DNA from: Streptomyces sp. NBC_01717
GTDB taxonomy: Bacteria; Actinomycetota; Actinomycetes; Streptomycetales; Streptomycetaceae
DNA: 64,000 nucleotides
Assembly: GCF_036248255.1 (NCBI RefSeq)
Contig: NZ_CP109178.1
Location: 3,596,001 to 3,660,000, forward strand
Reading direction: 5' to 3'
Position 1 is the stretch's first letter. Each line of letters opens with the position of its first letter. Below are positions 8,259-15,966 of the stretch, piece by piece. The notes beneath the pieces were generated by a model that saw only the letters and a program-made list of their open reading frames with translations, made no database searches and was not told the DNA's origin. A program made the position numbers and the translations under genes.

Positions 8259-10310
8259 CTACCGGGGATCCCCCTGCCCGGCGATCCTGCGCACCGTGTG
8301 CAGCAGGTACTCCTTGCGGTTGAGCGGATTGTGGTCGGTACGCGGACGGTCCGGGGCCGTACCGACAACCGCCCGGTACGAGTCGAAGGCCGTCTCCAGG
8401 ACGCCTTCGCCGCGCGTGAGAGCCGGAAGCTGTTGGTGCAGTTCATGGACCCGGGCCGCCGGAATCTCACCCTGCAGTACGCACGACGCACCCTGCACGG
8501 CCGGTGTCCGCGGCACGGCGCGCAGCCGGGAGAGTACGGGCAGGGCCGGGCCGAGTGTGTCCGCCGGAAGTTCCAGCCGGAACCGGTGCATCGGCTCGTA
8601 CACGGTGGTGCCGGCCTGTTGCAACGCGGCCATCAGAACCAGCGGTGTCAGATTTCGGAAATCCCCGGCCGTACTCGACATGGATTTGTCGAATACGGCA
8701 TGCGAATGGCTCTGCCGGGGCCAGTAGCCGGAATGCGTCATCGTGACAATGCAATCGGTTACCTGCCAGCCGTGAATTCCCTGCCGCAGCGCCGAACGGA
8801 CCGTTTCCTCGACCGCCCTCATCAATGAGAACGGCATGGATCCGAGCTCCACCTCCAGCCGGTATTCCACCCCGCTGCCGATCGGGGCCGGATCGACGCG
8901 CAGCCCGATGGTCGCCAGGAAGGGATTGTGCTCCGTGTCCCCGACCTCGAAAGCGGATCCGCTGCCGATCGGCCGTTCCACACAGATGGTGGTGGTCTCC
9001 CGGAAGGTGACGTCGATCCCGAATCCGTCGGCCAGCGTCGCCTGAATGACTTCCTTCTGCACCTCGCCGTAGAGCGATACGGACACTTCCTTCCGGATGT
9101 CGTCCTGACGCAGATTGATCAGCGGGTCCTGTTCGGCGAGCTGGGCGAGTGCGAGATGGAGTTCACCCCGGCCCGCCGGAGCGAGGGGAACGACGACCGA
9201 TTCGAGCGTCGGCGGGGCGAAGAAGCGACCGGTCGTGGCGGTGCCCGGCACGCCGACCGAATCGCCGATCCGAATGTCGCCGAGCCCCCGGAGCTTCCCG
9301 ATCTGCCCCGCACGGACGGACGCGGCACGGACGGCGGAGCCCTGGTCGAAGACGCTGATGGCGGTGACCTTGCCGTCGTCGCGCCCACCTCGCTTGCCCG
9401 GCGCGTCGCTGCCATCGGGTCCGCCGTCCCGGCCGAACGGCAGCCGGTCACGGGTCCGTACCGTTCCCGAGAACATCCGGACGTACGCGATCTTCTCGCC
9501 GCCCGAACCGCGCTCGACCTTGAACACGGTGCCCGAGACCGGCCCGTCGACGTCGCCCGCGGCCGTGGGCAGCAGCTCCCTGATCCCGCCGATCAGCGCG
9601 TCCACACCCGCCCCGGTGATGGCCGAGCCGAAGAAGACCGGATGGACGAGCGCCTGCCCGGTCTGCGCGACCAGCGCGCTGTGGAGCGTGCCGTACGGGA
9701 GCGGCGTGCCGCCGTCGACGTACGCGGCGAGGAGAGCGTCGTCGCGGTCGGCGAGCAGTTCGGTCAGCCGGGAGGTGAAGCCGGGGTCGAAGTCCGTGTA
9801 CGGCACGTAACGGGCGCTCCGCGTCCCCTGCCCGTCGACCGCCCCCATCGCGACCACGTCCCGGGTCAGCTTCTCGGAGACGGTCCGCAGGACGGACGCG
9901 TACTGCGCACCGCCGCGGTCGATCTTGTTCACGAAGATGAGTGTGGGAATGCGCAGCCGTTGCAGGGTCCGCATCAGCACGCGGGTCTGCGCCTGCACGC
10001 CCTCCACGGCGGAGATGACCAGCACCGCGCCGTCGAGCACGCTCAATACCCGTTCCACCTCGGCAATGAAGTCCGGGTGACCGGGTGTGTCGATCAGATT
10101 GACCGTGATGTCGTCGATGGGAAACGAGACGACGGCCGACTTGATCGTAATGCCGCGCTGTCGTTCGAGCGCGAGAGAATCGGTCTGGGTGTTCCCGTCG
10201 TCGACGCTGCCGATCTCGTCGATTACCCCGGCGGCGTGGAGCAGCCGCTCGGTCAGGCTTGTCTTACCGGCGTCGACATGCGCCAGAATTCCCAGGTTCA
10301 GCATGTGCAC
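8259..10310 (-). CDS. Tet(M)/OtrA-like ribosomal protection GTPase
   Basis: A 683-aa EF-G paralogue. GTPase motifs are in order: G1 AHVDAGKT (10-17), G2 RGITI, G3 DTPGHPDF, G4 NKID, then the later EF-G-like domains. The C-terminal block (STAGDFRNLTPLVLMAALQQ) aligns with the domain IV loop of Tet(M), though the loop lacks the proline seen in Tet(M) SPVST. GTG 10310 is preferred over ATG 10304 because MHMLNLG then aligns end to end with MKIINIG of Tet(M), and GAGGA lies 10 nt upstream. Such proteins release tetracyclines from the ribosome; in Streptomyces they are often intrinsic. The start overlaps an upstream leader ORF. Activity against tetracyclines is inferred, not shown. Confidence 0.9.
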   Translation of the reverse strand: MHMLNLGILAHVDAGKTSLTERLLHAAGVIDEIGSVDDGNTQTDSLALERQRGITIKSAVVSFPIDDITVNLIDTPGHPDFIAEVERVLSVLDGAVLVISAVEGVQAQTRVLMRTLQRLRIPTLIFVNKIDRGGAQYASVLRTVSEKLTRDVVAMGAVDGQGTRSARYVPYTDFDPGFTSRLTELLADRDDALLAAYVDGGTPLPYGTLHSALVAQTGQALVHPVFFGSAITGAGVDALIGGIRELLPTAAGDVDGPVSGTVFKVERGSGGEKIAYVRMFSGTVRTRDRLPFGRDGGPDGSDAPGKRGGRDDGKVTAISVFDQGSAVRAASVRAGQIGKLRGLGDIRIGDSVGVPGTATTGRFFAPPTLESVVVPLAPAGRGELHLALAQLAEQDPLINLRQDDIRKEVSVSLYGEVQKEVIQATLADGFGIDVTFRETTTICVERPIGSGSAFEVGDTEHNPFLATIGLRVDPAPIGSGVEYRLEVELGSMPFSLMRAVEETVRSALRQGIHGWQVTDCIVTMTHSGYWPRQSHSHAVFDKSMSSTAGDFRNLTPLVLMAALQQAGTTVYEPMHRFRLELPADTLGPALPVLSRLRAVPRTPAVQGASCVLQGEIPAARVHELHQQLPALTRGEGVLETAFDSYRAVVGTAPDRPRTDHNPLNRKEYLLHTVRRIAGQGDPR

Positions 10311-10374
10311 GAAGCTTCATGTCCTCAAGATCGGTGGCAATTTCCGTCTGAATGAACACGAGAGTTCCGCGCAT
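10264..10374 (-). CDS. 36-aa leader ORF overlapping the start of the ribosomal protection gene
   Basis: ATG 10374 has AGGAG 6 nt upstream, a better site than that of the GTPase gene. It encodes 36 residues starting MRGTLVFIQTEIATDLEDMK, ends in RRR-stop (TAA at 10264-10266), and overlaps the GTPase start in another frame by about 47 nt. The leader therefore contains the GTPase ribosome binding site and start codon within its translated region. Ribosome-protection genes such as tet(M) are known to be controlled through leader translation, so a drug-stalled ribosome here could alter access to the downstream start. It may also be a chance ORF; conservation has not been tested. Confidence 0.5.
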   Translation of the reverse strand: MRGTLVFIQTEIATDLEDMKLRAHAEPGNSGACRRR

Positions 10375-10889
10375 GATCGTCTCCTGGGTCTCGATTGACC
10401 GATGTCCGGTCGGCCGATGCCGGGAGTACAGCAGGAAGCCGCCCCGGCGGACAACTCATTTATGACCGGATTTCCAGCCGGTACCACCGGATGCCCCGAT
10501 TTTCTGCGCGGATCGCGGGGCCGGAGGCCCGGGCGACGACCCGGCCAGGGGTGGAGTCGGGACCACGCGGCCTCCAACTCGCCTACGATTCAGGCTAGTT
10601 CGGGTGTCGCGTGCGAGCCCGGCCGGCTCCACCGGACGCCCCGTCACCATGAGGCGCAGTCACCAAACGAGTGGGGCGGCGAACCCCAAACCTCGGCGCC
10701 GCGTTGCATACAGTCCAATGGGTGATTATTCGCTTTTCGCCACCCGAAGAGACCACGCATTGGCTCCGACGCGGAGCCGCCTAATGGCGCGGAGTCGCTT
10801 TTCGATTGACGGTGGGACACGTCGCTACTGCGTCACACCGAGTCGACAGCCAGTCACTCCCGCAGTTGCGCCGAAAGGAACGTGTTCAG
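10375..10889. other. 515-bp divergent intergenic region
   Basis: No convincing gene. It separates the leader/ribosomal protection unit (minus) from the surface-protein gene (plus), so it should hold both promoters. Visible are an inverted repeat GGCTCCG-ACG-CGGAGCC at 10762-10778, a GACCG-ATGTC-CGGTC element at 10397-10411, and paired CCGATG repeats (10400-10420) near the minus-strand transcript start. A possible plus-strand TTGCAT (10704) with an AT-rich stretch about 17 nt later is weak. Confidence 0.5.
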
Positions 10890-11984
10890 ATGCGCTCTGC
10901 CCGCACCTTGTTCGCTTCGGCCGCCATCAGTGCGGTCCTGGCGATCACGACACCAGCCGCCTACGCGATGACCGTGGCCGACCGGGACGGCGAGGGCTCC
11001 TCCCATAGCAGCAACGACCACGGCGGCCGTAGCGACAACCACGAGGGCCGTAACGACAACAACGGCGGCGGCCGCGACAGCGACGAAGGCGGCCGTAACG
11101 ACAGCAACGGCGGCGGCCGCGGCAGCGACGAAGGCGGCCGCGGCGGCGACGAAGGCGGCCGCGGCGGCGACGAAGGCGGCAGCGACGAAGGCGGCCGTGG
11201 CGGCGACGAAGGCGGCCGTGGCAGCGACGAAGGCGGCCGTGGCAGCGACGAAGGCGGCCGTGGCGGCGACGAAGGCGCCACGCCCCGCGGGGGCGTCAGC
11301 ACCGGTGGTGGCGCCCTGGCCATGAAAGCGGACGGCGAAGATGACCACGGCCACAAGTCCGACCACGGCGAGAAGGGAGGCCACGGCGAGAAGGGAGGCC
11401 ACGGCAGCGAGGGCGGCAGTAGCTACGGCGGCGAAAACGGCACTGCCGACGGCGACGACGCCGGCACCGGCTTCGTCGACGAGGACGAAAGTGGCTACCT
11501 CAACAAGCACGGCGACGAGGCCGGCGAGGAGGACGGCAGCGAGGACAGCAGCGATTACGGCAGCGAGGACAGCAGCGAGGAGAGCAGCGGCTACCTCGAG
11601 AAGCACGGCGGTGACAAGAAGGGCAGCGGCTACCTCGAGAAGCACGGCGGCAACAAGGCCGACAACGGCAACAACGGCAGCAAGCCCAGCGGTGGCGTCC
11701 GCACCGGTGGCGGCGCCATGGCCATGGCCGTGTCCGATGAGGAGGGCTTCGGCGACGCGGAAGGCTTCGGCGACGAGGAGGGCAGCGGCTACCTCGAGAA
11801 GCACGGCGGCGACAACGCCGGCAACGGCGAGACGCCGCGCGGCGGTGTCAACACCGGTGGTGGCGGAACGGCCACGACCGCCGGCAGCGGTCTGGCCGCC
11901 GGTTCGGCATTGCTGATCGGTGGACTCGGCGTCGGTGTGTACAAGATGCGCCGCCGTCAGGCCACGGGCGGTGCGGTGGTCTGA
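10890..11984 (+). CDS. repeat-rich secreted surface protein with sortase-type C-terminus
   Basis: 364 aa. A signal peptide (1 to about 26, cleavage near AAYA) is followed by a very hydrophilic, acidic Gly/Asp/Glu-rich body and a C-terminal membrane segment (LAAGSALLIGGLGVGVY) ending in KMRRRQ. This is the layout of a sortase-anchored protein, though no LPXTG is present. A block PRGGVNTGGGG lies just before the membrane segment (residues 315-325), and two further copies of GGV-x-TGGG occur internally (131-141, 265-275). Four SGYL(E/N)KHG units and a 21-bp DNA repeat encoding GGRG(G/S)DE fill the rest. The class F sortase gene begins 149 nt downstream. ATG 10890 follows AAAGGAA. Function unknown; cell-surface anchoring is inferred. 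Confidence 0.75.
   Translation: MRSARTLFASAAISAVLAITTPAAYAMTVADRDGEGSSHSSNDHGGRSDNHEGRNDNNGGGRDSDEGGRNDSNGGGRGSDEGGRGGDEGGRGGDEGGSDEGGRGGDEGGRGSDEGGRGSDEGGRGGDEGATPRGGVSTGGGALAMKADGEDDHGHKSDHGEKGGHGEKGGHGSEGGSSYGGENGTADGDDAGTGFVDEDESGYLNKHGDEAGEEDGSEDSSDYGSEDSSEESSGYLEKHGGDKKGSGYLEKHGGNKADNGNNGSKPSGGVRTGGGAMAMAVSDEEGFGDAEGFGDEEGSGYLEKHGGDNAGNGETPRGGVNTGGGGTATTAGSGLAAGSALLIGGLGVGVYKMRRRQATGGAVV
11112..11277 (+). repeat. 21-bp tandem repeat array encoding GGRG(G/S)DE
   Basis: About eight copies of a 21-bp unit, one shortened to GGSDE, inside the surface-protein gene. Units differ mainly by GGC/AGC (Gly/Ser) and by CCG/CCGT codon-edge changes. The in-frame period means copy-number change would alter length but not frame. 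Confidence 0.8.
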
Positions 11985-12133
11985 ACGAACTGAACGGCCA
12001 GCGGGTCGCCGCATCTGTCGCGGTCGCCGTCCCTCGGGGCGGCGGCCGCGGCGGCTGCGTTTCCCGCCCCACCACCGGCTGACCGACCCACCGCCCGACC
12101 GACTGATGACGCACGGAAGAAAGGCACGCTCCG

Positions 12134-12853
12134 ATGGCCGCCCCGCAGTCGTCCGATTCGACCCCCTCCGCATCCGGCACCGGCTCTTTCACCTTCGGCC
12201 GCACCCTGCTCTGGCCCGCGGCAGCAGCCGGACTGGGCCTGCTCATGATCTTCAACTCGTTCGGCACTGCGGAGGACAACAAGCCGCTGGCCGCCCCGTC
12301 GGTGGCAGCTCCCGCCCCCGCCGCCGCTCCCCCCGCCCCTCCCGCTCCGTCGGCCGCCGCCTCCCCCAGCCCGACGGGGCTGTTCATGCCGCGTTCCAAC
12401 CCGACGAAGCTTCAGATCCCGTCGATCGCGGTCAAAGCACCCTTCACACCGCTGACCATCGGCGCGAGCGGGCACCTCAACGCCCCGCCGCCGAACGACA
12501 CCAACCTGGTCGGCTGGTACAAGGGCGGAGTGACGCCCGGTGAGCGCGGCGCGGCGATCGTCGCCGGCCACGTCGACACGACGACCGGACCGGCGGTGTT
12601 CCTTCAGCTCCAGTTCGTGAAGCAAGGAGCCACGGTCGACATCACCAGGGCGGACGGCAGCGTCGCCACGTTCAAGGTCGACTCGGTCGAGAAGTTCAGC
12701 AAGGCGAACTTCCCCAACGATCTGGTGTACGCCGACACCCCGAACGCGCAGCTGCGGCTGATCACGTGCGGCGGCACCTACGACAGGAAGGCCAAGGACT
12801 ACAAGGACAACGTGGTGGTGTTCGCCCATCTCGACTCGACGAAGCGCCCCTGA
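12134..12853 (+). CDS. class F sortase
   Basis: 239 aa. N-terminal transmembrane anchor (about 22-42), a Pro/Ala-rich linker (about 50-85), then a sortase domain. Catalytic residues are visible: His146 in IVAGHVD, Cys212 in RLITCGG, and Arg218 in TYDRKAKDY. The small single domain with ITCGG is typical of actinobacterial class F enzymes, which attach secreted proteins to the wall or to surface polymers. ATG 12134 follows GAAGAAAGG. The repeat-rich surface protein immediately upstream is its likely substrate, probably in the same transcript. Confidence 0.9.
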   Translation: MAAPQSSDSTPSASGTGSFTFGRTLLWPAAAAGLGLLMIFNSFGTAEDNKPLAAPSVAAPAPAAAPPAPPAPSAAASPSPTGLFMPRSNPTKLQIPSIAVKAPFTPLTIGASGHLNAPPPNDTNLVGWYKGGVTPGERGAAIVAGHVDTTTGPAVFLQLQFVKQGATVDITRADGSVATFKVDSVEKFSKANFPNDLVYADTPNAQLRLITCGGTYDRKAKDYKDNVVVFAHLDSTKRP

Positions 12854-12854
12854 C

Positions 12855-13310
12855 TCAACGGACCGTCTCCGTCCGCCCCAACTCCTTGAAGAAGTGATGA
12901 CGGGTGTGACCGCCAGGAATCCCTCCGCCGCTGCCCGTCTCCAGATAGCCCTGCCGACGGTAGAAGCCGGGCGCCTGGAAGGACATCGACGAGACGATCA
13001 CCGATGTGCAGCCGCGCGCCACAGCCTCGTCCTCGGCGGCGCGTACCAGGCGGGCTCCCCAGCCTTCGTGACGCCGGTCGGCCCGCACCCACACTTCCGA
13101 TATCCCGGCACAGCCGCCCCAGGTCCAGCCGACCAGCCCGGCCACCAGTTCGCCCGCCTCATCGGTGACCCGAACGGAGAGGCCGCGGTCGTCGTGGGCG
13201 CCGGTCGCATCGTTGTTGAACGCGGTCAGCTCTTCGCTCAGCCGGGTGGAGAGCACCGGGTCCTCCGCACCGACGCGAAGGGTCACGCCCTCGCTGTGTC
13301 CAGTCGTCAT
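12855..13310 (-). CDS. GNAT-family N-acetyltransferase
   Basis: 151 aa from ATG 13310 (MTTGHSEG). Contains the GNAT acetyl-CoA segment around WVRADRRHEGWGARLVRAAE (R/Q-x-x-G-x-G/A pattern) and the C-terminal SFQAPGFYRRQGY strand-helix typical of single-substrate acetyltransferases. No strong ribosome binding site is seen; an in-frame GTG at 13334 is possible. It converges with the sortase gene with only one base between the stops and follows the beta-lactamase gene by 27 nt, so it may be read from that transcript. Substrate unknown. Confidence 0.8.
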   Translation of the reverse strand: MTTGHSEGVTLRVGAEDPVLSTRLSEELTAFNNDATGAHDDRGLSVRVTDEAGELVAGLVGWTWGGCAGISEVWVRADRRHEGWGARLVRAAEDEAVARGCTSVIVSSMSFQAPGFYRRQGYLETGSGGGIPGGHTRHHFFKELGRTETVR

Positions 13311-13337
13311 GACGCATGAGTGTGCCGGAGCCACGGA

Positions 13338-14345
13338 TCACGCGAAACCGAAATATGCCTGGTCGGGCCGGTGACAGAGCCGCCTCCCCGGTGCGGTCGT
13401 CGGCGGTCGGCTCAGGGCCGCAGCCAGAACACCCGCCGTCCTGGCGACCAGCGGGTTGTCGGCGGGGGCGTCCCGATCGGGCTTGGTGGTCATCACGGCC
13501 AGGACGACCGGGGGGCGGCCGGGGGGCCAGGCGATGCCGGCGTCGTTGTTGCCCCCGTAGCTGCCTCCGCCGGTCTTGTCGGCGACGGTCCAGTCGGCGG
13601 GAAGCCCGGCGCGGAAGCGTTCTCCGCTGGTGGTGTTGGCGAGCAGCCAACCGGTGAGCAGCCGGCGGTCGCAGGGAACGAGTGCGTCCCCCAGGACGAG
13701 GCGCGCGTAGGTGCGTCCGACGGCACGAGGCGTGGTGGTGTCCGTCTCGCGCCATGGCTCCGCCGAATTCAGCTCGGGCTCCCAGCGGTCGAGGCGGGTG
13801 ACCGGGTCGCCGATGGAGCGGCAGAAGCGGGTGACGGCGCCGGGGCCGCCCAGTTCTCGGAGGAGGAGGTTCGCCGCGGTGTTGTCGCTGTGCGTGATGG
13901 AGTACGCGCACAGGTCGGCGACCGTCATCCCGCGGGAGAGGTTCTCGGACCTGCCGGTGATCGGCGAGTTGCCCGAGGCCTCGACGTACTGCGCGGTGTA
14001 GCGGATACGGCGGGCCAGGAACTCGCCGTCGCGGTCCAGATCGCGAAGGACCGCCGCCGCGCCGACGGTCTTGAACAGGGAGCACATCGGGAAGCGCTCA
14101 TCCGGTCGGTACACCACCGTGCGGCCCGTGGCGGTGTCATGGGCATAGGCGCCGAGCCGGGCGGAGTGCTCCCGCTCCAGGGCGCGCAGCTCCCGAGCGG
14201 CCCGGGCGGCCGCGCCGGACGCCGTCGAGGAGGTGTGCACGGTCGAGGCGGCGTGCGCGGGAGGCGACAGGGAGGCGGCCAGGGCCGCCCCGGCCCCGGT
14301 AGTCAGGATCGTCCGGCGGGTCGGGCCGGCTCCGTTGGATCGCAC
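13338..14345 (-). CDS. class A serine beta-lactamase, Tat-exported
   Basis: 335 aa. The N-terminus PTRRTILTTGAGAALAA is a twin-arginine signal with an AHA cleavage region (about residue 32). All class A motifs are present: nucleophile Ser89 and Lys92 in CSLFK, S153-D-N, Glu191 in EPELN, and K257-T-G. It hydrolyses beta-lactams outside the cell. The GTG start at 14345 follows GGAAAGG by 10 nt. A 25-residue tail after the final helix (from about residue 311) is longer than in most relatives. No BlaI/BlaR or AmpR regulator is adjacent. Spectrum cannot be predicted from sequence alone. Confidence 0.92.
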   Translation of the reverse strand: MRSNGAGPTRRTILTTGAGAALAASLSPPAHAASTVHTSSTASGAAARAARELRALEREHSARLGAYAHDTATGRTVVYRPDERFPMCSLFKTVGAAAVLRDLDRDGEFLARRIRYTAQYVEASGNSPITGRSENLSRGMTVADLCAYSITHSDNTAANLLLRELGGPGAVTRFCRSIGDPVTRLDRWEPELNSAEPWRETDTTTPRAVGRTYARLVLGDALVPCDRRLLTGWLLANTTSGERFRAGLPADWTVADKTGGGSYGGNNDAGIAWPPGRPPVVLAVMTTKPDRDAPADNPLVARTAGVLAAALSRPPTTAPGRRLCHRPDQAYFGFA

Positions 14346-14604
14346 AGTCGTGGTGCCTTTCCTTCGTACGGCAGGACGTCTGCCAGGACATCACCTCCTA
14401 CCCCACTGGTTGCGACGACCGCATCAGCCGCTGCTCGACACCCATGGCCGTCATCTGTTTGAAGCAGTGCCGCTCCCTCGCCACCCGCTCCGGCCGGACC
14501 ACCGGATCCGGCAAGGCGACCGTCCCCCTCTCGTACCACCTCGATTCCGAGGGCGGCGGATAATTGTGTCGCCCCGGCCCGGCGGGGACCGTAGCCTCGC
14601 CCGC

Positions 14605-15255
14605 ATGAAGCTGCTCTCCGTCAATGTCGGCTGGCCCCGGCCCAACCCGTGGAAGGGCCTCAGCGCCACAGGGATCGACAAGCGGCCGGTGCATGGCCCC
14701 GTCTCCGTCGTCGCCCCCGGCCCGAAGGGCACCGGCACGGTCGGTCTCGTGGGTGACCGCGTGTACGACGTGAAGCACCACGGTGGTTCGGACCAGGCCG
14801 TCTACGCCTATGCCCGTGAGGACCTCGACGGGTGGCAGGCCGAGCTGGGCAGGCCGCTTGCCGGCGGCGCCTTCGGCGAGAACCTCACGACACTCGGCCT
14901 CGACGTCAACGGCGCCCTGATCGGTGAGCGCTGGCGCATCGGGCCCCACGTGGTCCTGGAGGTGTCGTGCGCCCGGATCCCGTGCGCCACGTTCCAAGGC
15001 TGGCTCGAGCGCGAGGGCTGGATCAAACGGTTCACCCGGGCCGCACTGCCGGGCGCGTATCTGCGCGTGATCGAGCCGGGGGAAATTCGCGCCGACGACC
15101 CGGTCGAGATCGTGCACCGGCCCGACCACGACGTGAGCGTGGCACTGTCCTTCCGCGCGATGACGCTCGAACCGGAACTGCTGCCGCGGCTGTTGGTCGC
15201 CGACGCGTTGCCCGAGGAGAGCAGAGAACTGGCCCGCAGGCGCACGACCACGTAG
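14605..15255 (+). CDS. MOSC-domain protein (YiiM-like)
   Basis: 216 aa. The MOSC core is visible: KHHGGSDQAVYAYAREDLD, GAFGENLTT, and the conserved Cys in SCARIPCATFQGW that binds sulfur or the molybdenum cofactor in this superfamily. YiiM-type proteins act in molybdenum-dependent detoxification of N-hydroxylated compounds, but the substrate here is unknown. ATG 14605 lies 7 nt after TAGCCT (14592-14597), a good -10 box with no ribosome binding site, so the mRNA is probably leaderless. Divergent from the beta-lactamase gene across 259 bp. Confidence 0.85.
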   Translation: MKLLSVNVGWPRPNPWKGLSATGIDKRPVHGPVSVVAPGPKGTGTVGLVGDRVYDVKHHGGSDQAVYAYAREDLDGWQAELGRPLAGGAFGENLTTLGLDVNGALIGERWRIGPHVVLEVSCARIPCATFQGWLEREGWIKRFTRAALPGAYLRVIEPGEIRADDPVEIVHRPDHDVSVALSFRAMTLEPELLPRLLVADALPEESRELARRRTTT

Positions 15256-15394
15256 GCATCCGACGTCGGTGCACCGAGTCGGAGTTGCACCCGTGACCGC
15301 ACACCGCGTCACGGTGGACCATCCGCTGCCCGATTCGTCGCAGCTCGTTTCCCGGCGGCAGGCCTCCGGGATCACGCCGCGACGGCCGGACGGA

Positions 15395-15778
15395 TCAGGG
15401 CGCCGGTTCCTCCGGCAGGGCCACGTACAGGTCACGAAAGGCTGCGGTCAGGCTCGCGATCATCCGCCAGTACGTAAAGGCGACGGCGTCGGACGTGGCG
15501 CCGTCCGGCCGTACGGCGAGATCGAGGTTCCGGTACGCGACACGGAACAGCGCCCGGACGCCGCCGCGGCCTTCCTGGTCGTAGCCGTAGTCCTCGACGG
15601 CCATCAAGGTCCGCAGATGTCCGACCAGTTCACTGGTCCCCGTGTCGATGACGTCGCGTCGGGGACGTGTCGGGCGTCTCGCCAGCGCATGGTCGACGGC
15701 CCGGGCGATCGCGTCGATATCGATGCCGGCGCCGGCGACCGCGTGCTGAGGAGCGGCGTGAGGTTCGGTCCCGGTCAC
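15395..15778 (-). CDS. hypothetical protein, 127 aa
   Basis: GTG 15778 is preceded by TAGGAGG at good spacing, which decides the start. The product is a soluble, mostly helical protein with segments IDIDAIARAVDHALA and AFTYWRMIASLTAAFRDLY. It faintly resembles small Streptomyces proteins grouped as DUF6415, but I cannot confirm this. It is divergent from the HTH-TPR regulator gene, a layout common for small proteins next to XRE-type regulators in Streptomyces. Confidence 0.6.
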   Translation of the reverse strand: MTGTEPHAAPQHAVAGAGIDIDAIARAVDHALARRPTRPRRDVIDTGTSELVGHLRTLMAVEDYGYDQEGRGGVRALFRVAYRNLDLAVRPDGATSDAVAFTYWRMIASLTAAFRDLYVALPEEPAP

Positions 15779-15966
15779 GGGTCCTCCTACCGGCGGCCGG
15801 GAGCACACCCGATTGCCTTCAGATCTCCGAGGAATGGTGCTCCAAGGAGATCCCCATATGAACCTCCGCAGAAGGCAATTCGGAGTGTGGTCCGCTTACG
15901 GACGACCGGAAATTTCTGGCGCCCGATCGCCCCACTGCCGGTGCCGGTTGTCGCTACCGTGAGTTC

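Noticed and set aside
10890..11984. Collagen-like or antifreeze-type protein from the Gly-rich repeat
   Set aside because: The repeat has no Gly-X-Y periodicity; the unit is seven residues and strongly acidic.
10854..12173. 439-residue Ala/Val-rich frame opposite the repeat-rich surface protein
   Set aside because: Its apparent repeats are the mirror of the 21-bp array; no ribosome binding site or domain.
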